This document shows, in pieces, positions 9,922 through 22,380 of a DNA stretch of 64,000 nucleotides; the first letter of the stretch is position 1, and every line of letters begins with the position of its first letter. The stretch covers positions 1,116,001-1,180,000 of the forward strand of contig OY987230.1 of the NCBI GenBank assembly GCA_963920705.1. Reading direction: 5' to 3'. Made by a program: the position numbers and the translations under genes. Below the pieces are notes generated by a model, which did no database searches, was not told the origin of the DNA, and worked only from the letters and a program-made list of their open reading frames with translations. The DNA comes from Odiellus spinosus (Eukaryota; Arthropoda; Arachnida; Opiliones; Phalangiidae).

Positions 9922-12600
9922 TAGATAGAGCAATACTTGCTCTTTCGAGTGGTCTTAATTTTGTCTAAATCGCTTAAAATTCAAAAGTTTTGTGTCCATT
10001 TGAATCCAATAATCTTGGATTTTTAAGCGTTTTTGCTTAATTTTAACCAATTTTATATTTGTCACAATTTTGCAATTTAGACAAAACCAAAGTCATTCGA
10101 AAGAGCAATTAATGGACAGTCTAAATAATAAGAGTTTTCAAAAATCCGTTGAAAAACAAGAAAAATGTGGACAATTCAAGAAATCATAGAATATCAAAAT
10201 AGTCAAATTTCAGATTTTCAAAATTCGCTTTTTGATATTAGATGTTTTTTGAATTGGCCATATTTTTCTTGTTTTTCAACGGATTTTTGAAAACTCTTAT
10301 TATTAAGACTGTCCATTAATTGCTCTTTCGAATGACTTTGTTTTTGTCTAAATTGCAAAATTGTGACAAATATAAAATTGGTTAAAATTAAGCAAAAACG
10401 CTTAAAAATCCAAGATTATTGGATTCAAATGGACACAAAACTTTTGATTTTTAAGCGATTTAGACAAAATTAAGACCACTCGAAAGAGCAAATATTGGTC
10501 TATCTGAAAATCAAGAGTTTTGGAAAATCCGTTGAAAAACATGGAAAATATGGACAATTCAAAAAACATCTAATATCAAAAAGCGAATTTTTAAAATCTG
10601 AAATTTGACTATTTTGATATTGTATGATTTCTAGAATTGGCCATATTTTTCTTGTTTTTCAACGGATTTTCCAAAACTATTGTTTTTTAGATAGACCAAA
10701 ATTTGGTCTTTCGAGTGGTCTTAATTTTGTCTAAATCGCTTAAAATTCAAAAGTTTTGTGTCCATTTGAATCCAATAATCTTGGATTTTTAAGCGTTTTT
10801 GCTTAATTTTAAACAATTTTATATTTGTCACGTTTTGGCAATTTAGACAAAACCAAAGTCATTCGAAAGAGCAATTAATGGACAGTCTAAATAATAAGAG
10901 TTTTCAAAAATCCGTTGAAAAACAAGAAAAATATGGCCAATTCAAGAAATCATAGAATATCAAAATAGTCAAATTTCAGATTTTCAAAATTCGCTTTTTG
11001 ATATTAGATGTTTTTTGAATTGTCCATATTTTCCATGTTTTTCAACGGATTTTCCAAAACTCTTGTTTTTTCGATAGACCAAAATTTGGTCTTTCGAGTG
11101 GTCTTAATTTTGTCTAAATCGCTTAAAAATCAAAAGTTTTGTGTCCATTTGAATCCAATAATCTTGGATTTTTAAGCGTTTTTGCTTAATTTTAACCAAT
11201 TTTATATTTGTCACAATTTTGCAATTTAGACAAAACAAAGTCATTCGAAAGAGCAATTAATGGACAGTTTAAATAATAAGAGTTTTCAAAAATCCGTTGA
11301 AAAACATGGAAAATATGGACAATTCAAAAAACATCTAATATCAAAAAGCGAATTTTGAAAATCTGAAATTTGACTATTTTGATATTGTATGATTTCTTGA
11401 ATTGGCCATATTTTTCTTGTTTTTCAACGGATTTTCCAAAACTATTGTTTTTTAGATAGACCAAAATTTGGTCTTTCGAGTGGTCTTAATTTTGTCTAAA
11501 TCGCTTAAAATTCAAAAGTTTTGTGTCCATTTGAATCCAATAATCTTGGATTTTTAAGCGTTTTTGCTTAATTTTAACCAATTTTATATTTGTCACGTTT
11601 TGGCAATTTAGACAAAACCAAAGTCATTCGAAAGAGCAATTAATGGACAGTCTAAATAATAAGAGTTTTCAAAAATCCGTTGAAAAACAAGAAAAATATG
11701 GCCAATTCAAGAAATCATAGAATATCAAAATAGTCAAATTTCAGATTTTCAAAATTCGCTTTTTGATATTAGATGTTTTTTGAATTGTCCATATTTTCCA
11801 TGTTTTTCAACGGATTTTCCAAAACTCTTGTTTTTTAGATAGACCAAAATTTGGTCTTTCGAGTGGTCTTAATTTTGTCTAAATCGCTTAAAAATCAAAA
11901 GTTTTGTGTCCATTTGAATCCAATAATCTTGGATTTTTAAGCGTTTTTGCTTAATTTTAACCAATTTTATATTTGTCACAATTTTGCAATTTAGACAAAA
12001 CAAAGTCATTCGAAAGAGCAATTAATGGACAGTTTAAATAATAAGAGTTTTCAAAAATCCGTTAAAAAACATGGAAAATATGGACAATTCAAAAAACATC
12101 TAATATCAAAAAGCGAATTTTGAAAATCTGAAATTTGACTATTTTGATATTGTATGATTTCTAGAATTGGCCATATTTTTCTTGTTTTTCAACGGATTTT
12201 CCAAAACTATTGTTTTTTAGATAGACCAAAATTTGGTCTTTCGAGTGGTCTTAATTTTGTCTAAATCGCTTAAAATTCAAAAGTTTTGTGTCCATTTGAA
12301 TCCAATAATCTTGGATTTTTAAGCGTTTTTGCTTAATTTTAAACAATTTTATATTTGTCACGTTTTGGCAATTTAGACAAAACCAAAGTCATTCGAAAGA
12401 GCAATTAATGGACAGTCTAAATAATAAGAGTTTTCAAAAATCCGTTGAAAAACAAGAAAAATATGGCCAATTCAAGAAATCATAGAATATCAAAATAGTC
12501 AAATTTCAGATTTTCAAAATTCGCTTTTTGATATTAGATGTTTTTTGAATTGTCCATATTTTCCATGTTTTTCAACGGATTTTCCAAAACTCTTGTTTTT
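9922..12600. repeat. Higher-order repeat H7, copy 1 (seven units, 2,679 bp)
   Basis: Seven units with core orientations - + - - - - -. Rare variants repeat in the next block at an offset of 2,679-2,680 bp: TAGATAGAGCAATACTTGC (9,922 and 12,601), TTTTAAACAATTTT (about 10,807 and 13,487), TTTTTTCGATAGACC (about 11,066 and 13,745), and a CTAGAATTGG centre variant. The block contains the second copy of the inverted cassette. Confidence 0.87.
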
Positions 12601-15280
12601 TAGATAGAGCAATACTTGCTCTTTCGAGTGGTCTTAATTTTGTCTAAATCGCTTAAAATTCAAAAGTTTTGTGTCCATTTGAATCCAATAATCTTGGATT
12701 TTTAAGCGTTTTTGCTTAATTTTAACCAATTTTATATTTGTCACAATTTTGCAATTTAGACAAAACCAAAGTCATTCGAAAGAGCAATTAATGGACAGTC
12801 TAAATAATAAGAGTTTTCAAAAATCCGTTGAAAAACAAGAAAAATGTGGACAATTCAAGAAATCATAGAATATCAAAATAGTCAAATTTCAGATTTTCAA
12901 AATTCGCTTTTTGATATTAGATGTTTTTTGAATTGGCCATATTTTTCTTGTTTTTCAACGGATTTTTGAAAACTCTTATTATTAAGACTGTCCATTAATT
13001 GCTCTTTCGAATGACTTTGTTTTTGTCTAAATTGCAAAATTGTGACAAATATAAAATTGGTTAAAATTAAGCAAAAACGCTTAAAAATCCAAGATTATTG
13101 GATTCAAATGGACACAAAACTTTTGATTTTTAAGCGATTTAGACAAAATTAAGACCACTCGAAAGAGCAAATATTGGTCTATCTGAAAATCAAGAGTTTT
13201 GGAAAATCCGTTGAAAAACATGGAAAATATGGACAATTCAAAAAACATCTAATATCAAAAAGCGAATTTTTAAAATCTGAAATTTGACTATTTTGATATT
13301 GTATGATTTCTAGAATTGGCCATATTTTTCTTGTTTTTCAACGGATTTTCCAAAACTATTGTTTTTTAGATAGACCAAAATTTGGTCTTTCGAGTGGTCT
13401 TAATTTTGTCTAAATCGCTTAAAATTCAAAAGTTTTGTGTCCATTTGAATCCAATAATCTTGGATTTTTAAGCGTTTTTGCTTAATTTTAAACAATTTTA
13501 TATTTGTCACGTTTTGGCAATTTAGACAAAACCAAAGTCATTCGAAAGAGCAATTAATGGACAGTCTAAATAATAAGAGTTTTCAAAAATCCGTTGAAAA
13601 ACAAGAAAAATATGGCCAATTCAAGAAATCATAGAATATCAAAATAGTCAAATTTCAGATTTTCAAAATTCGCTTTTTGATATTAGATGTTTTTTGAATT
13701 GTCCATATTTTCCATGTTTTTCAACGGATTTTCCAAAACTCTTGTTTTTTCGATAGACCAAAATTTGGTCTTTCGAGTGGTCTTAATTTTGTCTAAATCG
13801 CTTAAAAATCAAAAGTTTTGTGTCCATTTGAATCCAATAATCTTGGATTTTTAAGCGTTTTTGCTTAATTTTAACCAATTTTATATTTGTCACAATTTTG
13901 CAATTTAGACAAAACAAAGTCATTCGAAAGAGCAATTAATGGACAGTTTAAATAATAAGAGTTTTCAAAAATCCGTTGAAAAACATGGAAAATATGGACA
14001 ATTCAAAAAACATCTAATATCAAAAAGCGAATTTTGAAAATCTGAAATTTGACTATTTTGATATTGTATGATTTCTTGAATTGGCCATATTTTTCTTGTT
14101 TTTCAACGGATTTTCCAAAACTATTGTTTTTTAGATAGACCAAAATTTGGTCTTTCGAGTGGTCTTAATTTTGTCTAAATCGCTTAAAATTCAAAAGTTT
14201 TGTGTCCATTTGAATCCAATAATCTTGGATTTTTAAGCGTTTTTGCTTAATTTTAACCAATTTTATATTTGTCACGTTTTGGCAATTTAGACAAAACCAA
14301 AGTCATTCGAAAGAGCAATTAATGGACAGTCTAAATAATAAGAGTTTTCAAAAATCCGTTGAAAAACAAGAAAAATATGGCCAATTCAAGAAATCATAGA
14401 ATATCAAAATAGTCAAATTTCAGATTTTCAAAATTCGCTTTTTGATATTAGATGTTTTTTGAATTGTCCATATTTTCCATGTTTTTCAACGGATTTTCCA
14501 AAACTCTTGTTTTTTAGATAGACCAAAATTTGGTCTTTCGAGTGGTCTTAATTTTGTCTAAATCGCTTAAAAATCAAAAGTTTTGTGTCCATTTGAATCC
14601 AATAATCTTGGATTTTTAAGCGTTTTTGCTTAATTTTAACCAATTTTATATTTGTCACAATTTTGCAATTTAGACAAAACAAAGTCATTCGAAAGAGCAA
14701 TTAATGGACAGTTTAAATAATAAGAGTTTTCAAAAATCCGTTAAAAAACATGGAAAATATGGACAATTCAAAAAACATCTAATATCAAAAAGCGAATTTT
14801 GAAAATCTGAAATTTGACTATTTTGATATTGTATGATTTCTAGAATTGGCCATATTTTTCTTGTTTTTCAACGGATTTTCCAAAACTATTGTTTTTTAGA
14901 TAGACCAAAATTTGGTCTTTCGAGTGGTCTTAATTTTGTCTAAATCGCTTAAAATTCAAAAGTTTTGTGTCCATTTGAATCCAATAATCTTGGATTTTTA
15001 AGCGTTTTTGCTTAATTTTAAACAATTTTATATTTGTCACGTTTTGGCAATTTAGACAAAACCAAAGTCATTCGAAAGAGCAATTAATGGACAGTCTAAA
15101 TAATAAGAGTTTTCAAAAATCCGTTGAAAAACAAGAAAAATATGGCCAATTCAAGAAATCATAGAATATCAAAATAGTCAAATTTCAGATTTTCAAAATT
15201 CGCTTTTTGATATTAGATGTTTTTTGAATTGTCCATATTTTCCATGTTTTTCAACGGATTTTCCAAAACTCTTGTTTTTT
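12601..15280. repeat. Higher-order repeat H7, copy 2
   Basis: Tandem copy of the 9,922-12,600 block with the same orientation order and the same private variants. Few differences were noticed between the copies on reading, so the duplication looks recent relative to unit divergence. The following units (15,280 on) keep a two-unit alternation of CACGTTTTGG and CACAATTTTG cores (14,270, 15,035, 15,800; steps of 765 bp) but lack the inverted cassette at the expected place. Confidence 0.86.
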
Positions 15281-18120
15281 AGATAGACCAAAATTTGGTT
15301 TTTCGAGTGGTCTTAATTTTGTCTAAATCGCTTAAAAATCAAAAGGTTTGTGTCCATTTGAATCCAATAATCTTGGATTTTTAAGCGTTTTTGCTTAATT
15401 TTAACCAATTTTATATTTGTCACAATTTTGCAATTTAGACAAAACAAAGTCATTCGAAAGAGCAATTAATGGACAGTTTAAATAATAAGAGTTTTCAAAA
15501 ATCCGTTGAAAAACATGGAAAATATGGACAATTCAAAAAACATCTAATATCAAAAAGCGAATTTTGAAAATCTGAAATTTGACTATTTTGATATTGTATG
15601 ATTTCTTGAATTGGCCATATTTTTCTTGTTTTTCAACGGATTTTCCAAAACTATTGTTTTTTAGATAGACCAAAATTTGGTCTTTCGAGTGGTCTTAATT
15701 TTGTCTAAATCGCTTAAAATTCAAAAGTTTTGTGTCCATTTGAATCCAATAATCTTGGATTTTTAAGCGTTTTTGCTTAATTTTAACCAATTTTATATTT
15801 GTCACGTTTTGGCAATTTAGACAAAACCAAAGTCATTCGAAAGAGCAATTAATGGACAGTCTAAATAATAAGAGTTTTCAAAAATCCGTTGAAAAACAAG
15901 AAAAATATGGCCAATTCAAGAAATCATAGAATATCAAAATAGTCAAATTTCAGATTTTCAAAATTCGCTTTTTGATATTAGATGTTTTTTGAATTGTCCA
16001 TATTTTCCATGTTTTTCAACGGATTTTCCAAAACTCTTGTTTTTTAGATAGACCAAAATTTGGTCTTTCGAGTGGTCTTAATTTTGTCTAAATCGCTTAA
16101 AAATCAAAAGTTTTGTGTCCATTTGAATCCAATAATCTTGGATTTTTAAGCGTTTTTGCTTAATTTTAACCAATTTTATATTTGTCACAATTTTGCAATT
16201 TAGTCAAAACAAAGTCATTCGAAAGAGCAATTAATGGACAGTTTAAATAATAAGAGTTTTCAAAAATCCGTTGAAAAACATGGAAAATATGGACAATTCA
16301 AAAAACATCTAATATCAAAAAGCGAATTTTGAAAATCTGAAATTTGACTATTTTGATATTGTATGATTTCTTGAATTGGCCATATTTTTCTTGTTTTTCA
16401 ACGGATTTTCCAAAACTATTGTTTTTTAGATAGACCAAAATTTGGTCTTTCGAGTGGTCTTAATTTTGTCTAAATCGCTTAAAAATCAAAAGTTTTGTGT
16501 CCATTTGAATCCTATAATCTTGGATTTTTAAGCGTTTTTGCTTAATTTTAACCAATTTTATATTTGTCACAATTTTGCAATTTGACAAAACCAAAGTCAT
16601 TCGAAAGAGCAATTAATGGACAGTTTAAATAATAAGAGTTTTCAAAAATCCATTGAAAAACATGGAAAATATGGCCAATTCAAGAAATCATAGAATATCA
16701 AAATAGTCAAATTTCAGATTTTCAAAATTCGCTTTTTGATATTAGATGTTTTTTGAGTTGTCCATATTTTCCATGTTTTTCAACGGATTTTCCAAAACTA
16801 TTGTTTTTTAGATAGACCAAAATTTGGTCTTTCGAGTGGTCTTAATTTTGTCTAAATCGCTTAAAATTCAAAAGTTTTGTGTCCATTTGAATCCAATAAT
16901 CTTGGATTTTTAAGCGTTTTTGCTTAATTTTAACCAATTTTATATTTGTCACGTTTTGGCAATTTAGACAAAACCAAAGTCATTCGAAAGAGCAATTAAT
17001 GGACAGTCTAAATAATAAGAGTTTTCAAAAATCCGTTGAAAAACAAGAAAAATATGGCCAATTCAAGAAATCATAGAATATCAAAATAGTCAAATTTCAG
17101 ATTTTCAAAATTCGCTTTTTGATATTAGATGTTTTTTGAATTGTCCATATTTTCCATGTTTTTCAACGGATTTTCCAAAACTCTTGTTTTTTAGATAGAC
17201 CAAAATTTGGTCTTTCGAGTGGTCTTAATTTTGTCTAAATCGCTTAAAATTCAAAAGTTTTGTGTCCATTTGAATCCAATAATCTTGGATTTTTAAGCGT
17301 TTTTGCTTAATTTTAACCAATTTTATATTTGTCACAATTTTGCAATTTAGACAAAACCAAAGTCATTCGAAAGAGCAATTAATGGACAGTCTAAATAATA
17401 AGAGTTTTCAAAAATCCGTTGAAAAACAAGAAAAATGTGGACAATTCAAGAAATCATAGAATATCAAAATAGTCAAATTTCAGATTTTCAAAATTCGCTT
17501 TTTGATATTAGATGTTTTTTGAATTGGCCATATTTTTCTTGTTTTTCAACGGATTTTTGAAAACTCTTATTATTAAGACTGTCCATTAATTGCTCTTTCG
17601 AATGACTTTGTTTTTGTCTAAATTGCAAAATTGTGACAAATATAAAATTGGTTAAAATTAAGCAAAAACGCTTAAAAATCCAAGATTATTGGATTCAAAT
17701 GGACACAAAACTTTTGATTTTTAAGCGATTTAGACAAAATTAAGACCACTCGAAAGAGCAAATATTGGTCTATCTGAAAATCAAGAGTTTTGGAAAATCC
17801 GTTGAAAAACATGGAAAATATGGCCAATTCTAGAAATCATACAATATCAAAATAGTCAAATTTCAGATTTTAAAAATTCGCTTTTTGATATTAGATGTTT
17901 TTTGAATTGTCCATATTTTCCATGTTTTTCAACGGATTTTCCAAAACTCTTGATTTTCAGATAGACCAATATTTGCTCTTTCGAGTGGTCTTAATTTTGT
18001 CTAAATCGCTTAAAAATCAAAAGTTTTGTGTCCATTTGAATCCAATAATCTTGGATTTTTAAGCGTTTTTGCTTAATTTTAACCAATTTTATATTTGTCA
18101 CAATTTTGCAATTTAGACAA
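15280..18120. repeat. Mostly minus units with inverted cassette copy 4
   Basis: Ordinary satellite units. Cores are minus except one plus core near 17,615 that belongs to the shared cassette (AAAAATGTGGACAATTC about 17,428; TTATTAAGACTG about 17,570). One core has lost a base (AATTTGACAAAACC near 16,580). No gene or foreign DNA is present. Confidence 0.75.
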
Positions 18121-21100
18121 AACAAAGTCATTCGAGAGAGCAATTAATGGACAGTTTAAATAATAAGAGTTTTCAAAAATCCGTTAAAAAACATGGAAAA
18201 TATGGACAATTCAAAAAACATCTAATATCAAAAAGCGAATTTTGAAAATCTGAAATTTGACTATTTTGATATTCTATGATTTCTTGAATTGGCCATATTT
18301 TTCTTGTTTTTCAACGGATTTTCCAAAACTATTGTTTTTTAGATAGACCAAAATTTGGTCTTTCGAGTGGTCTTAATTTTGTCTAAATCGCTTAAAATTC
18401 AAAAGTTTTGTGTCCATTTGAATCCAATAATCTTGGATTTTTAAGCGTTTTTGCTTAATTTTAACCAATTTTATATTTGTCACAATTTTGCAATTTAGAC
18501 AAAACCAAAGTCTTTCGAAAGAGCAATTAATGGACAGTCTAAATAATAAGAGTTTTCAAAAATCCGTTGAAAAACAAGAAAAATATGGCCAATTCAAGAA
18601 ATCATAGAATATCAAAATAGTCAAATTTCAGATTTTCAAAATTCGCTTTTTGATATTAGATGTTTTTTGAATTGTCCATATTTTCCATGTTTTTCAACGG
18701 ATTTTCCAAAACTCTTGTTTTTTAGATAGACCAAAATTTGGTTTTTCGAGTGGTCTTAATTTTGTCTAAATCGCTTAAAAATCAAAAGTTTTGTGTCCAT
18801 TTGAATCCAATAATCTTGGATTTTTAAGCGTTTTTGCTTAATTTTAACCAATTTTATATTTGTCACAATTTTGCAATTTAGACAAAACAAAGTCATTCGA
18901 AAGAGCAATTAATGGACAGTTTAAATAATAAGAGTTTTCAAAAATCCGTTGAAAAACATGGAAAATATGGACAATTCAAAAAACATCTAATATCAAAAAG
19001 CGAATTTTGAAAATCTGAAATTTGACTATTTTGATATTGTATGATTTCTTGAATTGGCCATATTTTTCTTGTTTTTCAACGGATTTTCCAAAACTATTGT
19101 TTTTTAGATAGACCAAAATTTGGTCTTTCGAGTGGTCTTAATTTTGTCTAAATCGCTTAAAATTCAAAAGTTTTGTGTCCATTTGAATCCAATAATCTTG
19201 GATTTTTAAGCGTTTTTGCTTAATTTTAACCAATTTTATATTTGTCACGTTTTGGCAATTTAGACAAAACCAAAGTCATTCGAAAGAGCAATTAATGGAC
19301 AGTCTAAATAATAAGAGTTTTCAAAAATCCGTTGAAAAACAAGAAAAATATGGCCAATTCAAGAAATCATAGAATATCAAAATAGTCAAATTTCAGATTT
19401 TCAAAATTCGCTTTTTGATATTAGATGTTTTTTGAATTGTCCATATTTTCCATGTTTTTCAACGGATTTTCCAAAACTCTTGTTTTTTAGATAGACCAAA
19501 ATTTGGTCTTTCGAGTGGTCTTAATTTTGTCTAAATCGCTTAAAAATCAAAAGTTTTGTGTCCATTTGAATCCAATAATCTTGGATTTTTAAGCGTTTTT
19601 GCTTAATTTTAACCAATTTTATATTTGTCACAATTTTGCAATTTAGACAAAACAAAGTCATTCGAGAGAGCAATTAATGGACAGTTTAAATAATAAGAGT
19701 TTTCAAAAATCCGTTAAAAACATGGAAAATATGGACAATTCAAAAAACATCTAATATCAAAAAGCGAATTTTGAAAATCTGAAATTTGACTATTTTGATA
19801 TTCTATGATTTCTTGAATTGGCCATATTTTTCTTGTTTTTCAACGGATTTTCCAAAACTATTGTTTTTTAAATAGACCAAAATTTGGTCTTTCGAGTGGT
19901 CTTAATTTTGTCTAAATCGCTTAAAATTCAAAAGTTTTGTGTCCATTTGAATCCAATAATCTTGGATTTTTAAGCGTTTTTGCTTAATTTTAACCAATTT
20001 TATATTTGTCACAATTTTGCAATTTAGACAAAACCAAAGTCATTCGAAAGAGCAATTAATGGACAGTCTAAATAATAAGAGTTTTCAAAAATCCGTTGAA
20101 AAACAAGAAAAATGTGGACAATTCAAGAAATCATAGAATATCAAAATAGTCAAATTTCAGATTTTCAAAATTCGCTTTTTGATATTAGATGTTTTTTGAA
20201 TTGTCCATATTTTCCATGTTTTTCAACGGATTTTCCAAAACTCTTGTTTTTTAGATAGACCAAAATTTGGTCTTTCGAGTGGTCTTAATTTTGTCTAAAT
20301 CGCTTAAAAATCAAAAGTTTTGTGTCCATTTGAATCCAATAATCTTGGATTTTTAAGCGTTTTTGCTTAATTTTAACCAATTTTATATTTGTCACAATTT
20401 TGCAATTTAGACAAAACAAAGTCATTCGAAAGAGCAATTAATGGACAGTTTAAATAATAAGAGTTTTCAAAAATCCGTTGAAAAACATGGAAAATATGGA
20501 CAATTCAAAAAACATCTAATATCAAAAAGCGAATTTTGAAAATCTGAAATTTGACTATTTTGATATTGTATGATTTCTTGAATTGGCCATATTTTTCTTG
20601 TTTTTCAACGGATTTTCCAAAACTATTGTTTTTTAGATAGACCAAAATTTGGTCTTTCGAGTGGTCTTAATTTTGTCTAAATCGCTTAAAATTCAAAAGT
20701 TTTGTGTCCATTTGAATCCAATAATCCTGGATTTTTAAGCGTTTTTGCTTAATTTTAACCAATTTTATATTTGTCACGTTTTGGCAATTTAGACAAAACC
20801 AAAGTCATTCGAAAGAGCAATTAATGGACAGTCTAAATAATAAGAGTTTTCAAAAATCCGTTGAAAAACAAGAAAAATATGGCAAATTCAAGAAATCATA
20901 GAATATCAAAATAGTCAAATTTCAGATTTTCAAAATTCGCTTTTTGATATTAGATGTTTTTTGAATTGTCCATATTTTCCATGTTTTTCAACGGATTTTC
21001 CAAAACTCTTGTTTTTCAGATAGACCAAAATTTGGTCTTTCGAGTGGTCTTAATTTTGTCTAAATCGCTTAAAAATCAAAAGTTTTGTGTCCATTTGAAT

Positions 21101-21180
21101 CCAATAATCTTGGATTTTTAAGCGTTTTTGCTTAATTTTAACCAATTTTATATTTGTCACAATTTTGCAATTTAGACAAA
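18121..21180 (-). repeat. Four-unit repeat, two copies (~1,530 bp)
   Basis: The marker TTCGAGAGAGC (elsewhere TTCGAAAGAGC) occurs at 18,131 and 19,661, 1,530 bp apart, each followed by a CCGTTAAAAA-type arm. CACGTTTTGG cores at 19,243 and 20,772 are 1,529 bp apart. All cores here are minus. Boundaries are approximate. Confidence 0.7.
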
Positions 21181-22331
21181 ACAAAGTCATTCGAAAGAGC
21201 AATTAATGGACAGTTTAAATAATAAGAGTTTTCAAAAATCCGTTGAAAAACAAGAAAAATATGGCCAATTCAAGAAATCATAGAATATCAAAATAGTCAA
21301 ATTTCAGATTTTCAAAATTCGCTTTTTGATATTAGATGTTTTTTGAATTGTCCATATTTTCCATGTTTTTCAACGGATTTTTGAAAACTCTTATTATTTA
21401 AACTGTCCATTAATTGCTCTTTCGAATGACTTTTGTTTTGTCTAAATTGCAAAATTGTGACAAATATAAAATTGGTTAAAATAAAGCAAAAACGCTTAAA
21501 AATCCAAGATTATTGGATTCAAATGGACACAAAACTTTAGATTTTTAAGCGATTTAGACAAAATTAAGACCACTCGAAAGAGCAAATATTGGTCTATCTG
21601 AAAATCAAGAGTTTTGGAAAATCCGTTGAAAAACATGGAAAATATGGACAATTCAAAAATCATCTAATATCAAAAAGCGAATTTTTAAAATCTGAAATTT
21701 GACTATTTTGATATTGTATGATTTCTAGAATTGGCCATATTTTTCTTGTTTTTCAACGGATTTTCCAAAACTATTGTTTTTTAGATAGACCAAAATTTGG
21801 TCTTTCGAGTGGTCTTAATTTTGTCTAAATCGCTTAAAATTCAAAAGTTTTGTGTCCATTTGAATCCAATAATCTTGGATTTTTAAGCGTTTTTGCTTAA
21901 TTTTAACCAATTTTATATTTGTCACGTTTTGGCAATTTAGACAAAACCAAAGTCATTCGAAAGAGAAATTAATGGACAGTCTAAATAATAAGAGTTTTCA
22001 AAAATCCGTTGAAAAACAAGAAAAATATGGCCAATTCAAGAAATCATAGAATATCAAAATAGTCAAATTTCAGATTTTCAAAATTCGCTTTTTGATATTA
22101 GATGTTTTTTGAATTGTCCATATTTTCCATGTTTTTCAATGGATTTTCCAAAACTCTTGTTTTTTAGATAGACCAAAATTTGGTCTTTCGAGTGGTCTTA
22201 ATTTTGTCTAAATCGCTTAAAAATCAAAAGTTTTGTGTCCATTTGAATCCAATAATCTTGGATTTTTAAGCGTTTTTGCTTAATTTTAACCAATTTTATA
22301 TTTGTCACAATTTTGCAATTTAGACAAAACA

Positions 22332-22380
22332 AAGTCATTCGAAAGAGCAAATATTGGTCTATCTAAAAAACAAGAGTTTT
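22332..22380 (+). repeat. Recombinant hairpin arm (b joined to a)
   Basis: The arm following the minus core at about 22,310 starts as arm b (AAGTCATTCGAAAGAGCAA) but continues as arm a (ATATTGGTCTATC, then AACAAGAGTTTTGG). Every other arm after a minus core that I checked stays b throughout. The switch falls inside the shared stretch TTCGAAAGAGCAA (about 22,338-22,350). It is a direct trace of exchange between the two arm types. Confidence 0.8.
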
